Below are positions 33,977 through 43,795 of a DNA stretch of 64,000 nt, one piece after another (position 1 is the first letter of the stretch; each line of letters starts with the position of its first letter). The stretch lies in the NCBI GenBank assembly GCA_018333655.1, contig JAGXTJ010000055.1:39659-103658 (forward strand). The letters run 5' to 3'. This DNA comes from Bacillota bacterium. Lineage in GTDB: Bacteria; Bacillota; UBA994. Under the pieces are notes generated by a model. The model had not been told where the DNA came from. It was given only the letters and a program-made list of their open reading frames with translations, and ran no database searches. The translations under genes were made by a program, and so were the position numbers.

Positions 33977-34917
33977 CTGCTGGCGAACATGACGACGAGT
34001 GCCGTAAGTGAAAAACAAATGCTGACCAAGTACATGACGAGGACAGTCTGTTTCTGGCTGAGCCCTGCCTGCAGCAGGCGGTGATGCGTATGCCCGCGGT
34101 CGGCCACATAGATGGGTTTCCCACTTAGCAAACGGCGCACAATATTGTACACTGTGTCAAAAATGGGTAGCCCCAGGACCAGTAAGGGGACCAAGAGGCC
34201 TACTAGAGTCGCCGACTTAAAGGCTCCTTCAACTGAAACGGCAGCTAAGACGAAACCGAGGAAGTAGGCCCCGCCATCACCGAGAAACACTTTGGCGGGA
34301 TTAAAGTTGTAGCGTAGAAAAGCTAGTGTTCCACCTACCAGCACCAAGGAAACTAGGAGTGTTGTGGGCTGCCCCATAAAGTACGCAATAATGCCCATGG
34401 TCAAAGCGGCGATGTTCACTATACCGCAGGCTAAGCCATCCAGGCCATCCATGAAGTTAATGATGTTGGTGACAGCGACCACCCAGACCACCGTCACTAG
34501 CCAGCTCAGTCCTGGAGCTAAGAAGATAAGACCGCCCGAGAAGGGATTAGAGAGAAACTCAACTTGCACACCGGCCCAGTAAAGCGCGGTAGCTGCTAAA
34601 ACTTGTCCCAAAAATTTTGGTGCAGCGGGCATATCGCCGCCCCTGCTCTTGACTAGGTCGTCGACAAAGCCCACGGCGAAGGCTATGGTACCGCCGAGCG
34701 ACAATCCTAGCGCGAAGCCTCTATCGATAGGGAGAGCCCATATCAAAAGCGAAAGGCCCATCCACAAAGCTGCCCCCACAAAAGGCATAGGGATCTCATG
34801 AACTTTGCGGGCAGAGGGTTGATCTACAATGCCGTGTTTAACAGAAAAACCATAAAGCCGAGGCATCATGGCTGTCACTACGGCAAAAGCTCCGCAAAGA
34901 GCTAACACATACAACAA
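33970..34917 (-). CDS. MraY/WecA/TagO-family phospho-sugar transferase
   Basis: 315-aa membrane enzyme with about ten hydrophobic segments. Seen: V-D-D-L (first Asp pair), N-F-M-D-G-L-D-G, F-L-G-D-G-G and the H-T-H-H-R-L motif of the UDP-GlcNAc:undecaprenyl-phosphate transferases. It would start synthesis of teichoic acids or another surface glycan. MraY proper is less likely because of the H-T-H-H-R motif and the absence of murein genes nearby. Confidence 0.87.
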   Translation of the reverse strand: MLYVLALCGAFAVVTAMMPRLYGFSVKHGIVDQPSARKVHEIPMPFVGAALWMGLSLLIWALPIDRGFALGLSLGGTIAFAVGFVDDLVKSRGGDMPAAPKFLGQVLAATALYWAGVQVEFLSNPFSGGLIFLAPGLSWLVTVVWVVAVTNIINFMDGLDGLACGIVNIAALTMGIIAYFMGQPTTLLVSLVLVGGTLAFLRYNFNPAKVFLGDGGAYFLGFVLAAVSVEGAFKSATLVGLLVPLLVLGLPIFDTVYNIVRRLLSGKPIYVADRGHTHHRLLQAGLSQKQTVLVMYLVSICFSLTALVVMFASRW

Positions 34918-35052
34918 ATTACTTCACCTCTTTGCCATACTATGACTATCATAAATCGGCCTGTCCTATCTGTCTATACCAAAAGTGCAGTTTAATTTTG
35001 GGAAAGCTGTCTTTGTGGGTACAAAAGTCACAGACAGCACTATCATGGTCGC

Positions 35053-35925
35053 TTATTCTTTACGGAAAGGCTCGCCTAAGGCTGCTGGGGCCGTGGCTCG
35101 CCCCACGAAGCCAGCCAGCACAATCATGGTAAACACATAGGGGACGGCCTGAATGAGCTGACTGGGTATGCCGCCACCCTGCAGGCGCATTTGCAGTGCC
35201 TCGGAAAAGCCAAATAGCAAGGAGGCAGCGAGTGCTCCCAGAGGATGCCACTTGCCAAAAATCATGGCTGCCAAAGCGATGAAACCCCGCCCAGCCGTCA
35301 TATCGCGCACGAACACACTCAGAGTACCAATAGAGAGATGAGCACCGGCAACTCCGGCCAGCATACCACTTAATACTACACAGGCATACCGGACACCGAT
35401 AACATTTATACCTACAGTGGCAGCGGCTTTAGGATGCTCTCCCACCGCCCGAATCCACAAGCCCCAAGGCGTACGATACAAGACAACGAAAGTTACCGCC
35501 ACCAAAAGTGGCGCCAGATAGACCAACGGCGTGAAAGGACCAATGGCAGGCAACCTGGTCACGGCTGGGCTCGTGCCAGCGGTCCCAAAGAATACTCGCA
35601 TCATAAAAACCGTAAGACCGGCTGCCAGCATGTTAATTGCTACCCCGCTTACTACTTGGTTGGCCCGGTACTTAATGCTCACTACCGCAAAGATATAGGC
35701 CATGACGCCACCTGTAAGTATGGCCGCCAACACTCCTAGCCAAGGATTCCCAGTGTAGTAAGCGACGACAACGGCGGCAAAGGCGCCGGTTAGCATCTTG
35801 CCTTCCAGAGCAATATTTACTACGCCCGACCTCTCCGCATATATACCCCCGAGCGCGGCCAAAACTAGCGGAGCAGCTGACCGTAAAGTGGCCATCAAGA
35901 GAGTGATGTCAAAAACAGTACCCAT
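35053..35925 (-). CDS. ABC transporter permease, nucleoside/BMP type (second)
   Basis: 290 aa, about eight membrane segments. G-V-V-N-I-A-L-E-G near residue 35 is the signature of the YufQ-like permeases of BMP-family nucleoside importers. Last gene of the four-gene cassette, 1 nt after the other permease. Regulation is probably common to all four genes. Confidence 0.9.
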   Translation of the reverse strand: MGTVFDITLLMATLRSAAPLVLAALGGIYAERSGVVNIALEGKMLTGAFAAVVVAYYTGNPWLGVLAAILTGGVMAYIFAVVSIKYRANQVVSGVAINMLAAGLTVFMMRVFFGTAGTSPAVTRLPAIGPFTPLVYLAPLLVAVTFVVLYRTPWGLWIRAVGEHPKAAATVGINVIGVRYACVVLSGMLAGVAGAHLSIGTLSVFVRDMTAGRGFIALAAMIFGKWHPLGALAASLLFGFSEALQMRLQGGGIPSQLIQAVPYVFTMIVLAGFVGRATAPAALGEPFRKE

Positions 35926-35926
35926 T

Positions 35927-36997
35927 CTAGGCTGCTCCCTTCTTTTTCGGCAGGATTATGGCGCGTACAATCTGATCGGCGGCCACAAAAAAGATAATGG
36001 TCGCCTGTAATACCACAACAATGTCGGACGGCACATCGGTGGCAAAGCTTAGCCACACGCCGCCACTCGACAAAGCCCCAAAGAGGATCGCGGCCAGAAT
36101 TACCCCCACAGGATGATTGCGTCCCAACAAGGCAACGGCGATGCCCTCAAAGCCAAAACCAGGCGAAAACCCGAGTGCCAAGGTTCTATCAAAGCCGAGA
36201 ATGCGCTCCGCACCTGCCAGACCAGCTAGCACGCCAGAAAGCACCATGGCCATTACAATGCGGTTAGGAACATTAATGCCGGCATATTCTGCCGCCTTGG
36301 AGTTAAGTCCTACTGCCCTAATTTCGTACCCAGTGGTAGTTCTCCAGAGAAAGTAGTACAGGGCTACAGCCGCGAGAAGCGCCAAGATGAAGCCCATATT
36401 TAGACGCGCAGTAATGCCCGGAATAAAGTCGCTAAAGCGGGCGAGCAAAGCCGTGCTTAATATAGGTGGTGTCTTGGGAATCATTTCCCCAGGGGCACGC
36501 AAAACTTCAACTACCATGTAAGCCAACACCGCGTTGGCGATAAAATTCATCATAATGGTATTAATTACTTCGTGAATGCCGCGCTTGGCCTTGAGCCAAG
36601 CAGGGATTAACGCCCACAGGCCTCCGCCAAGTGCAGCAGCTACAATGGTCAGCGGCAAGTGCACTGCTAATGGCAGACCTCTTAAGTTGCTACCCACAAT
36701 GGCGGCCGCAAGTGCCCCCATAAGCATCTGTCCCTCTACTCCGATGTTAAAGAGACCTGCCTTAAAAGGCAAAGCGACGGCAAGCCCAGTAATAATGATG
36801 GGCGTAGCCCGCGTTAGAGTACCCAGAATCCTATTCAGGCTGCCAAAAGCGCCGTAGAACAGGGCGGCGTAAGCACGAAAGGGGTTCTCCCCCATAGTGA
36901 GTATAATAACCGCGCCTACCAAAAGACCGAGTATAATGGCCCCCAGCGGAACCAAGATCTCCTGCAGGCCGGATTGTTTGCTTTCTTTACTAGCCAT
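35927..36997 (-). CDS. ABC transporter permease, nucleoside/BMP type (first)
   Basis: 356 aa, with about nine membrane segments; L-F-N-I-G-V-E-G-Q matches the YufP-like group. ATG at 36997 follows AGGAG by 8 nt and overlaps the ATPase gene by 8 nt. Together with the second permease it forms the membrane channel for, most likely, purine or pyrimidine nucleosides. Confidence 0.9.
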   Translation of the reverse strand: MASKESKQSGLQEILVPLGAIILGLLVGAVIILTMGENPFRAYAALFYGAFGSLNRILGTLTRATPIIITGLAVALPFKAGLFNIGVEGQMLMGALAAAIVGSNLRGLPLAVHLPLTIVAAALGGGLWALIPAWLKAKRGIHEVINTIMMNFIANAVLAYMVVEVLRAPGEMIPKTPPILSTALLARFSDFIPGITARLNMGFILALLAAVALYYFLWRTTTGYEIRAVGLNSKAAEYAGINVPNRIVMAMVLSGVLAGLAGAERILGFDRTLALGFSPGFGFEGIAVALLGRNHPVGVILAAILFGALSSGGVWLSFATDVPSDIVVVLQATIIFFVAADQIVRAIILPKKKGAA

Positions 36998-38540
36998 TGG
37001 TGGGTCTCCTCTCCTCAAGGTGCTGCTGTTCTTCGGGCCTGATACCAGCCATCATGAGGCCGAGTTGCTCCTCAGTGACCTCGTTACTATTCAAGATACC
37101 CATGATCTGGCCCTCATAAATAACAGCTACTCTATCACTTAGCGACAGCACCTCCGACAACTCGGGTGAAATGAGGAGGACCGCTTTACCGGCATCGCGA
37201 TGCAGAACAATGCGGCGGTGAATAAATTCAATGGCACCAATGTCTACCCCGCGCGAGGGCTGCGAGGCAATCAGTAAATCCGGATTCTGGTGCATCTCAC
37301 GCGCAATGATGACTTTTTGCTGATTGCCGCCCGAAAGAGAGCGGACCATTGTTTCCGCATGGGGTGTTCTAATGTCAAATTCTTCGATCATCTTGTCGGC
37401 ATGGCTAGCCATGGCCGGTAGATTCAAGAAGCCATGTTCAGCAAAGGGTGGTTTGTAATGAAAACCGAAAATAAGGTTCTCCTTAACCGAGAAGTCGAGC
37501 TCTAGCCCTCTCTTTTGTCTGTCTTCGGGAATGTGCCCCACTTTACTCTCCTTAATTTGGCGAGCGGTAAACTGCGTGATGTCTTGGCCGTTAAGGCGCA
37601 CGGTACCGCTTGACGCGCGGCGTAAGCCCGTAAGAACTTCCACCAATTCAGTCTGCCCATTGCCTTCGACGCCCGCTACTCCCAGGATCTCTCCCGCCCT
37701 AATCTCAAAACTTACACGGTCGAGCAGTTTTTCGCCAGATACATCCTTAGCCACCAAGTCCTCCACCGCGAGAATAGTTCTCCCGACCTGGGTAGGCTTC
37801 TTATCCACCTGCAGGAACACATGTCGCCCTACCATAAGGTTGGCTAACTCAGCAGGCGAGGTATCCTTGGTCGCTACCGTACCCATTACTTTACCTCTAC
37901 GCATGACGGTCACACGCTGACTGGTCGCCATAACCTCATTGAGCTTGTGGGAGATGAAAATAATGCTTTTTCCCTGCGAAGTAAGGTTTTGCATGATGGC
38001 GTAGAGTTCTCTAATCTCTTGGGGGTTAAGCACAGCGGTAGGCTCATCAAGCACGATAATCTCCGCACCACGATAGAGAATCTTAAGAATCTCTACCCTC
38101 TGCTGTATGCCGACAGGCAGCTCCTCAATGGTGGCGTCGGGCTTAACACGGAGACCGTAGCGATGCGACACCTCGGAGACGGCTTTGCGCGCCTTGTCGA
38201 TGTCTAAGAAGACCCCCTGGCGCGGCTCTGCGCCCAGAACGATGTTTTCGGCAACGGTAAAAGGGTTCACCAGCATAAAATGCTGGTGAACCATTCCTAT
38301 ACCTTGTGCGATAGCTTGATTTGGGTTCAGAATTTTAACCGGCTCGCCCTTGATGAAAATTTGTCCTTCGTCAGGCTGGTACAAGCCAAAGAGAATGTTC
38401 ATCAAAGTAGACTTGCCAGCACCATTTTCCCCGATGATGGCGAGAATTTCCCCAGGGTAGAGGCTAATGTTGACATTGTCACTCGCTAGCACACCTGGGA
38501 ATCTCTTCGTTATCTGTCGCATTTCTAAAATGGGTTGCAT
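36990..38540 (-). CDS. ABC transporter ATPase, nucleoside/BMP type
   Basis: 516 aa with two ATP-binding halves. First half: G-E-N-G-A-G-K-S-T and V-L-D-E-P-T; its signature is E-L-P-V-G-I-Q-Q-R. Second half: G-V-E-G-N-G-Q-T-E, a degenerate Walker A, with L-S-G-G-N-Q-Q-K. This asymmetry is normal for sugar/nucleoside-type duplicated ATPases (RbsA, YufO). Start ATG 38540 follows GAGAGG. Confidence 0.93.
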   Translation of the reverse strand: MQPILEMRQITKRFPGVLASDNVNISLYPGEILAIIGENGAGKSTLMNILFGLYQPDEGQIFIKGEPVKILNPNQAIAQGIGMVHQHFMLVNPFTVAENIVLGAEPRQGVFLDIDKARKAVSEVSHRYGLRVKPDATIEELPVGIQQRVEILKILYRGAEIIVLDEPTAVLNPQEIRELYAIMQNLTSQGKSIIFISHKLNEVMATSQRVTVMRRGKVMGTVATKDTSPAELANLMVGRHVFLQVDKKPTQVGRTILAVEDLVAKDVSGEKLLDRVSFEIRAGEILGVAGVEGNGQTELVEVLTGLRRASSGTVRLNGQDITQFTARQIKESKVGHIPEDRQKRGLELDFSVKENLIFGFHYKPPFAEHGFLNLPAMASHADKMIEEFDIRTPHAETMVRSLSGGNQQKVIIAREMHQNPDLLIASQPSRGVDIGAIEFIHRRIVLHRDAGKAVLLISPELSEVLSLSDRVAVIYEGQIMGILNSNEVTEEQLGLMMAGIRPEEQQHLEERRPTNG

Positions 38541-38565
38541 GGTAAATTCCTCTCCCGCGTCAAAT

Positions 38566-39660
38566 TTACTCGGAACGAACTACAATCCTGCCGTCGGCAA
38601 TCTGTGCCGATAGATCGGCGATAAGTTGACGAACATCAGCTGGAATTGCATCCTTCATCGCTTGAATAAGGGCGATTTGTGCAGCGTCATTGTTCAGGGC
38701 CGCTTTTTCTACGTCGGTGACAGCGGCGAGATCCGTGAGGCCGATGCCGCCTTCTTTTACGCCAAAGGAAGTCGCGCCTGCTGCAAATGTGCCCTCCTTG
38801 GTCGCCTTAATGGCATCAAACACGGCTACATCCACACGCTTCATCATGCTGGCGAGAATCGAGCCAGGCTTAACCCAGTTTTGGTTAGAGTCAACGCCGA
38901 TAGCTTTTACGCCCTTTTCAGCGGCGGCTTCGAAAACGCCTTGTCCGCTACCACCAGCGGCATGGTAGATGATGTCAGCGCCTTGAGCGATTTGCGCTAA
39001 GGCCAATTCCTTGCCACGACCGGGATCTCTAAAGGCCGCACCGGTAGTGCCAATGTAGGCAGATTGCACGGTTACATTTCTGCCCCGCAGTGCATTGACG
39101 TGCTCAACGCCATGCATGTAGCCTAGTTTGAACCTAGTAATAAGTGGAATTTGCATGCCGCCGACGAAACCAACGTTGTTAGTTTCGGTCATCATGTTAG
39201 CCAAGGCGCCAGCCAAGAAAGAGCCTTCGTGCTCTCTAAAGACTAAGGATTTTACATTGGGCAGGTCGATAACTGTATCAACTACGGCCCACTTTTGCTC
39301 CGGGAACTCCTGGGCGACCTTAGTAATCGCGTCGGCTTGCAAGAAGCCTACACCGATAATTAAGTCCATCTTCTCTTGGGCAAATAGACGATGGAACTCT
39401 TCCATTTGCGGTACTTCTGCTGGCTCTTGGTAACTGAACTCGATACCAAGCTCAGCAACGGCTTTCTCCAAACCAACGATAGCGGCGTCATTAAATGAAT
39501 TGTCACCCCTACCACCGGTCGAAAGAACTACCCCCACTCTAAAGGCCACGGGTTCAGGTTCGGGTTCGCGCAGCATTCCTGGCAAAATAAAGGCCAAGGC
39601 GACGATGAGGACGAGGGCAACTACGGCGGCTACGAGCAACTTGGTGTTTCCTTTTTGCAC
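38566..39660 (-). CDS. BMP-family nucleoside-binding protein
   Basis: 364 aa. Solute-binding component of the cassette. The N-terminus is K-L-L-V-A-A-V-V-A followed by a hydrophobic span and no lipobox Cys, so it is likely a membrane-anchored rather than lipidated protein. The BMP fold shows G-G-R-G-D-N-S-F-N-D near residue 48 and H-A-A-G-G-S-G-Q-G-V-F. GTG at 39660 follows AAGGAGG by 7 nt. The order binding protein - ATPase - permease - permease matches yufNOPQ (nucleoside import). Confidence 0.9.
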   Translation of the reverse strand: MQKGNTKLLVAAVVALVLIVALAFILPGMLREPEPEPVAFRVGVVLSTGGRGDNSFNDAAIVGLEKAVAELGIEFSYQEPAEVPQMEEFHRLFAQEKMDLIIGVGFLQADAITKVAQEFPEQKWAVVDTVIDLPNVKSLVFREHEGSFLAGALANMMTETNNVGFVGGMQIPLITRFKLGYMHGVEHVNALRGRNVTVQSAYIGTTGAAFRDPGRGKELALAQIAQGADIIYHAAGGSGQGVFEAAAEKGVKAIGVDSNQNWVKPGSILASMMKRVDVAVFDAIKATKEGTFAAGATSFGVKEGGIGLTDLAAVTDVEKAALNNDAAQIALIQAMKDAIPADVRQLIADLSAQIADGRIVVRSE

Positions 39661-39683
39661 TTTTATTCCTCCTTATGTTATAT

Positions 39684-39765
39684 CTATATGTCCCGCAAAT
39701 TGATGACAATGGTCTGCCCAAAAATAATGATCCGAGCATCCATGTCGATGTACGGGACTATATAT
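39684..39765 (-). other. Possible structured leader of the nucleoside transporter operon
   Basis: GTCCCG (39690-39695) and CGGGAC (39753-39758), each extended by TATA-type bases with one bulge, can close a stem around about 57 nt; a CATC/GATG hairpin lies inside. It does not match the purine riboswitch. It is offered only as a possible structured 5' leader. Confidence 0.3.
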
Positions 39766-39820
39766 CACTGTCCCTATCACTACGATAATAAATGAACTCG
39801 AGACCTCTGTCAAAGTATTT

Positions 39821-40855
39821 TTAGCCATGCCCCGTGGTAACAGTGCCGTTTTGCACAATGCTCGCGAGAGCATCCCTGTAAAAGCTTGGCGGCAAGCACT
39901 TCAAGGCGGCTAGAGCTAAGTGCTCTTGCTCACGCATCATCTGCAAAAATCGTTGTTCAGCACCAGACTCTACAATCCAGCGGCGCACTTCAGGCAAGTT
40001 CTCCGCGGCGAGAGACCGCTCCGCAAACGCGCGTATCAACTGCTCCTGCGGGGACAGGTGTGCAGCGAGAAGGAGCGGCAAGGTCACCACACCTTCACAC
40101 ATATCGCGCCCCACTGTTTTCCCGAGGGTGCTACTGTCACCGAAGTAGTCTAGATAGTCGTCACGCCACTGAAAGACGATGCCAAATCGTTCGCCAAATT
40201 CTCCCGCTAGGGCACGTATAGTGTAGGGCGATTTAGCGACCGTTGCGCCAAGCTTGGCGGCTAGCGACAAGAGCGCCCCTGTCTTGCCTTTACATTGTTC
40301 CAAGCAATCCTTGGCGCTAAGGGTTAGATCTCCCCGAGATTCTAGCTGCTTAAGTTCTCCTCGCACCATTTGTTCGACTGCTTCGCCAACGTCTTGCACC
40401 GCTTGATCGCCGAGTTTGCCTGCGTAACGAAGAGCGTGAGCGAAGAAATAATCTCCCCAGAGGACAGCCTTCTGCGGGCCAAACTCGCCACTTGGGGTCA
40501 CTTGCCCACGCCGCATGGTGGCGTTATCGATAATGTCATCGTGAATAATCGAAGCATAGTGCAGCAGTTCTACCGCGGTTGCACCGTCTACAAGCTTCTC
40601 TCTACTACCGCCCAGCGCGAGACCCGTGTACAGGATCACCTTTGGGCGCAGCATTTTTCCACTCGATAAGGACGTCTCTGCTCCGCCCCGCCGGGTAAAC
40701 TTTAGCGGCCCAGAGACAAGCACTCTAGACATGTTTTCTTGTACTGACGCGAGTTCGGCAGCGAGGTCTGAATTAGGCACAATCACTAGCCCCTCTCCGT
40801 GGAAATTTCTTGCTAGTTTTTGCCTAAGATAACCCACCTTATGCAGCTGCTCCAA
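39821..40855 (-). CDS. Polyprenyl diphosphate synthase
   Basis: 344 aa. Trans-prenyltransferase with both Asp-rich motifs: H-D-D-I-I-D (about residues 109-114) and W-R-D-D-Y-L-D-Y. It makes a long isoprenoid chain for quinones or undecaprenyl-type carriers. TTG at 40855 is not well supported by a ribosome site, so the first 20-40 residues are uncertain. It follows nrdG by 12 nt, on the same strand. Substrate chain length is not readable. Confidence 0.87.
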   Translation of the reverse strand: MEQLHKVGYLRQKLARNFHGEGLVIVPNSDLAAELASVQENMSRVLVSGPLKFTRRGGAETSLSSGKMLRPKVILYTGLALGGSREKLVDGATAVELLHYASIIHDDIIDNATMRRGQVTPSGEFGPQKAVLWGDYFFAHALRYAGKLGDQAVQDVGEAVEQMVRGELKQLESRGDLTLSAKDCLEQCKGKTGALLSLAAKLGATVAKSPYTIRALAGEFGERFGIVFQWRDDYLDYFGDSSTLGKTVGRDMCEGVVTLPLLLAAHLSPQEQLIRAFAERSLAAENLPEVRRWIVESGAEQRFLQMMREQEHLALAALKCLPPSFYRDALASIVQNGTVTTGHG

Positions 40856-40867
40856 ACGGCTTGCCAG

Positions 40868-41572
40868 TCACCTCGCACGTATCACGACTTCTTGGAAGGT
40901 AGCAGCGAGGGCTTGACTCATTTCCTTAATACTCTGGAGCGGAGGCGGCGTAAACACCCTGCCGCTTAAAGTAACTTGTGCGGGGTTCACCGCCTGCAGT
41001 GCATAGACCCGGCCCTTACCCACAAAGGCGGCGATGCCCTCAATATCAGCCATGTCCACAAGCTCTGTTGACAAGGTGGTGCGAAACTCGTAGGGAACCC
41101 CTGCGGATTTGACAAGCTCAATCGAGTCCTTAATACGACGCAAGTCTAGGTGGGATACACCACAGGTCGCCGTATATTTTTGGGGGCTGTTTTTAACATC
41201 CATCGCGATGTAGTCAACTAGCCCGGCACGAAAAAGACCCTCCAAGACCTCGGGCCGATAACCATTGGTGTCAAGCTTAACTAGGTAGCCCATGGCCTTG
41301 ACCTGACGGAGAAAATCAGTTAAAAATGGGGCGAGAGTAGGTTCCCCGCCACTGATACACACACCATCAAGTATCCTTCTTCGCCGATGGAGGAAGTCAA
41401 AGACTTCCTCCATCGGCACGACAGGAGACTTTTTCTCTACTAGCGAGGCATTGTAACAAAAGGGACAACGAAAGTTACACCCCCCGACGAACAATACCGC
41501 TGCCAGTATTTTAGGAAAATCTATAACGCTAGTTTTTTGTATCCCTCGAAAGAGTTTCTCCCCCTCAGTCAT
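40868..41572 (-). CDS. nrdG: Anaerobic ribonucleotide reductase activating protein
   Basis: 234-aa radical SAM enzyme. Cluster motif C-N-F-R-C-P-F-C (about residues 32-39), S-G-G-E-P-T and L-D-T-N-G. Adjacent nrdD makes NrdG the best call, though it is longer than classical NrdG and resembles the pyruvate-formate-lyase-activase-like ACT family. ATG at 41572 overlaps the nrdD stop by 8 nt. Confidence 0.9.
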   Translation of the reverse strand: MTEGEKLFRGIQKTSVIDFPKILAAVLFVGGCNFRCPFCYNASLVEKKSPVVPMEEVFDFLHRRRRILDGVCISGGEPTLAPFLTDFLRQVKAMGYLVKLDTNGYRPEVLEGLFRAGLVDYIAMDVKNSPQKYTATCGVSHLDLRRIKDSIELVKSAGVPYEFRTTLSTELVDMADIEGIAAFVGKGRVYALQAVNPAQVTLSGRVFTPPPLQSIKEMSQALAATFQEVVIRAR

Positions 41573-43688
41573 TGGCCGCGCATGGCTCAAACAATACATA
41601 CTCTAGGCGGTCTCTAAATTCCTCTTTTTTGCCCAGATTCCAATTCTGTACAGGTCGATGGAAGCCCACCACCCTAGTCCAAATCTCTGCCTTGCCACCG
41701 CAAATGGGACAAGCAGCGTGCTCGCCCCTTTGATAGCCGTGCTCTGGGCAAACGGAAAAAGTAGGCGAAACCGTGAAGTATGGGATACGATAGTTCTCCA
41801 TAACTTTACGCACTAACTGCTTGCAGGCAGCCACATCTTCAATCGATTCGCCTAAGAAACCATGGAAAACTGTTCCTCCTGTGTAGCGAATCTGAAGTTC
41901 GTCCTGCAGGTCTAGGGCGTCAAACATGTCGTCGGTATGATCAACTGCTAGTTGGGTGGAGTTAGTATAGTAGGGCTCTTTCTTGCCCGGAATAACCATC
42001 GTGGCATAGGCTTCGCGGTCAAGTTTGGCCAAGCGATAGGCCGTGCCCTCCGCAGGAGTGGCCTCCAGATTAAACAAATCACCCGTCTCCTGCTGGTAAT
42101 CGACGAGCGCGCCGCGCATATGCTCTAACACTCTAATGGCAAAGGCTTGTCCTCGCGGTGTGGCTATGTTCTCGCCCTCGCCTAAGAGATTAATAATCGC
42201 TTCATTCATGCCATTAATACCGATGGTATTGAAGTGATTCTTCCAGTATTCGCCGAAACGCTCTTTGACTACCTGCAAGTAAAAACGGCTATAGGGATAT
42301 AATCCTAAATCGGTATTTTTTTCAAGAACCTTACGCTTAATGTCAAGCGAAGATTTGGCGAGATCCATCAGTCGCTGCAAACGAACGAAAAACTCTTCCT
42401 CAGTGCGCGCCAAAAAGCCAAGGCGAGCCATATTAATTGTCACTACGCCAATAGAACCGGTGAGGGGGTTGGCACCAAAGAGACCGCCCCCGCGCTTGCG
42501 CAACTCACGATTATCGAGGCGCAAACGGCAACACATGCTTCGTGCATCTTCGGGAGACATATCGCTGTTGACGAAATTAGCGAAGTAGGGGATGCCATAG
42601 CGAGCAGTCATCTCCATAATGGAGTCAACCACAGGGCTGTCCCACTGAAACTCCTTGGAAATATTGTAGGTGGGTATGGGGAAAGTGAAAATGCGTCCGC
42701 TGGCATCGCCCTTCATCATGACATCGCAAAAAGCGAGGTTTATCATATCCATCTCGGCTTGAAACTCTCCGTAAACGGCCGCCTGTGGCTCGCCGCCAAT
42801 GATAACGGACTGTTCGGCCAAAGTAGTTGGACAGATAATATCCATCGTTAAATTGACAAAAGGCGTCTGAAAACCTACGCGTGTAGGCACGTTCAAGTTA
42901 TAGACAAACTCTTGGATGCCTTGGCGCACTTCTTTGTAGGTCAACTTATCATGTCGTACAAAGGGCGCCAAGTAAGTGTCAAAAGAACTTACCGCCTGGG
43001 CCCCTGCGGCTTCGCCTTGCAGCGTGTAGAAGAAGTTAACGAGCTGCCCAATGGCTGTACGAAAATGGCGCGGCGGCGCAGAGGCCACTTTACCTGGCAC
43101 ACCTCTAAAACCTAGCCTAAGTAAGTCCTCAAAACTCCAACCACAGCAGTAGGGTGCTAGTAAGCCGAGATCATGCAGGTGAAAATCTCCCCCTGTATGC
43201 GCCTCACGAACTTCAGGCGGGTAGAGCTGGTGCAGCCAAAAGCCCTTGGTCACTTCGGCGATGACATGGTTGTTAAGCCCCTGCAAAGAAAAATCCATGT
43301 TGGAGTTTTCATTGACCCGCCAGTCCTCCCGGGTGACGTAGTCTAAGACTAATTTCTGAGCGTCTACAAAGGACTTCTTATTGTGACGGATGTCTTCGTG
43401 CTGCAGACGGTAGCGAATGTAGCGCTTGGCCGTCTGCCTCTCGCCTACTTCCATCAGAGTCTCTTCAACGGTATCTTGCACCTCTTCTACAGAGAGGAAG
43501 CTATTCTGAGGCTGCTTTTTCTGCAAAGCATACATGGTCCTGTCCGCTATAACTTCAGCGAGTTTTCGCAGCTCGTCCTTGGCTCTATCTGGGTAACTAG
43601 CGATAAGCGCTTTGTGTATGGCCAGCGTAATCTTCTCTTGCCTAAACTCGACCAGTGAGCCGTCTCTCTTTCGTATCTGTCTGAACAT
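41565..43688 (-). CDS. nrdD: Anaerobic (class III) ribonucleoside-triphosphate reductase
   Basis: 707 aa. It makes deoxynucleotides without oxygen. N-terminal ATP-cone (about residues 1-95: I-R-K-R-D-G-S-L-V-E-F), catalytic barrel, zinc site C-P-E-H and C-P-I-C, and the C-terminal radical loop R-V-V-G-F with W-N-L-G-K-K-E-E-F. The residue after the radical Gly is Phe where most have Tyr. ATG at 43688 follows AAGGAGG by 10 nt. Two NrdR boxes lie upstream. Confidence 0.95.
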   Translation of the reverse strand: MFRQIRKRDGSLVEFRQEKITLAIHKALIASYPDRAKDELRKLAEVIADRTMYALQKKQPQNSFLSVEEVQDTVEETLMEVGERQTAKRYIRYRLQHEDIRHNKKSFVDAQKLVLDYVTREDWRVNENSNMDFSLQGLNNHVIAEVTKGFWLHQLYPPEVREAHTGGDFHLHDLGLLAPYCCGWSFEDLLRLGFRGVPGKVASAPPRHFRTAIGQLVNFFYTLQGEAAGAQAVSSFDTYLAPFVRHDKLTYKEVRQGIQEFVYNLNVPTRVGFQTPFVNLTMDIICPTTLAEQSVIIGGEPQAAVYGEFQAEMDMINLAFCDVMMKGDASGRIFTFPIPTYNISKEFQWDSPVVDSIMEMTARYGIPYFANFVNSDMSPEDARSMCCRLRLDNRELRKRGGGLFGANPLTGSIGVVTINMARLGFLARTEEEFFVRLQRLMDLAKSSLDIKRKVLEKNTDLGLYPYSRFYLQVVKERFGEYWKNHFNTIGINGMNEAIINLLGEGENIATPRGQAFAIRVLEHMRGALVDYQQETGDLFNLEATPAEGTAYRLAKLDREAYATMVIPGKKEPYYTNSTQLAVDHTDDMFDALDLQDELQIRYTGGTVFHGFLGESIEDVAACKQLVRKVMENYRIPYFTVSPTFSVCPEHGYQRGEHAACPICGGKAEIWTRVVGFHRPVQNWNLGKKEEFRDRLEYVLFEPCAAND

Positions 43689-43708
43689 ATTTGTCGGGCC
43701 TCCTTGCA

Positions 43709-43724
43709 CTACTACCTATAGAGT
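43709..43724. promoter_or_regulatory. NrdR box 2 (weaker)
   Basis: This 16-mer matches 11 of 16 positions of ACACTATATATAGTGT. It starts exactly 32 bp from the stronger box, which is the usual three-turn spacing for paired NrdR sites, and is 20 bp before the nrdD start. Confidence 0.5.
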
Positions 43725-43740
43725 ATGTCTATTATACTAC

Positions 43741-43756
43741 ATACTATATATAGTGA
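43741..43756. promoter_or_regulatory. NrdR box 1
   Basis: ATACTATATATAGTGA matches 14 of 16 positions of the NrdR box. It is symmetrical around ACTATATATAGT (43743-43754) and lies 52 bp before the nrdD start. Confidence 0.7.
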
Positions 43757-43795
43757 TAGGTGCCTTGGCAGATTTAATATTTGAGCCATTTGTTG

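Noticed and set aside
39661..39820. Purine riboswitch before the nucleoside transporter
   Set aside because: The conserved junction and loop sequences of the purine class are not present.
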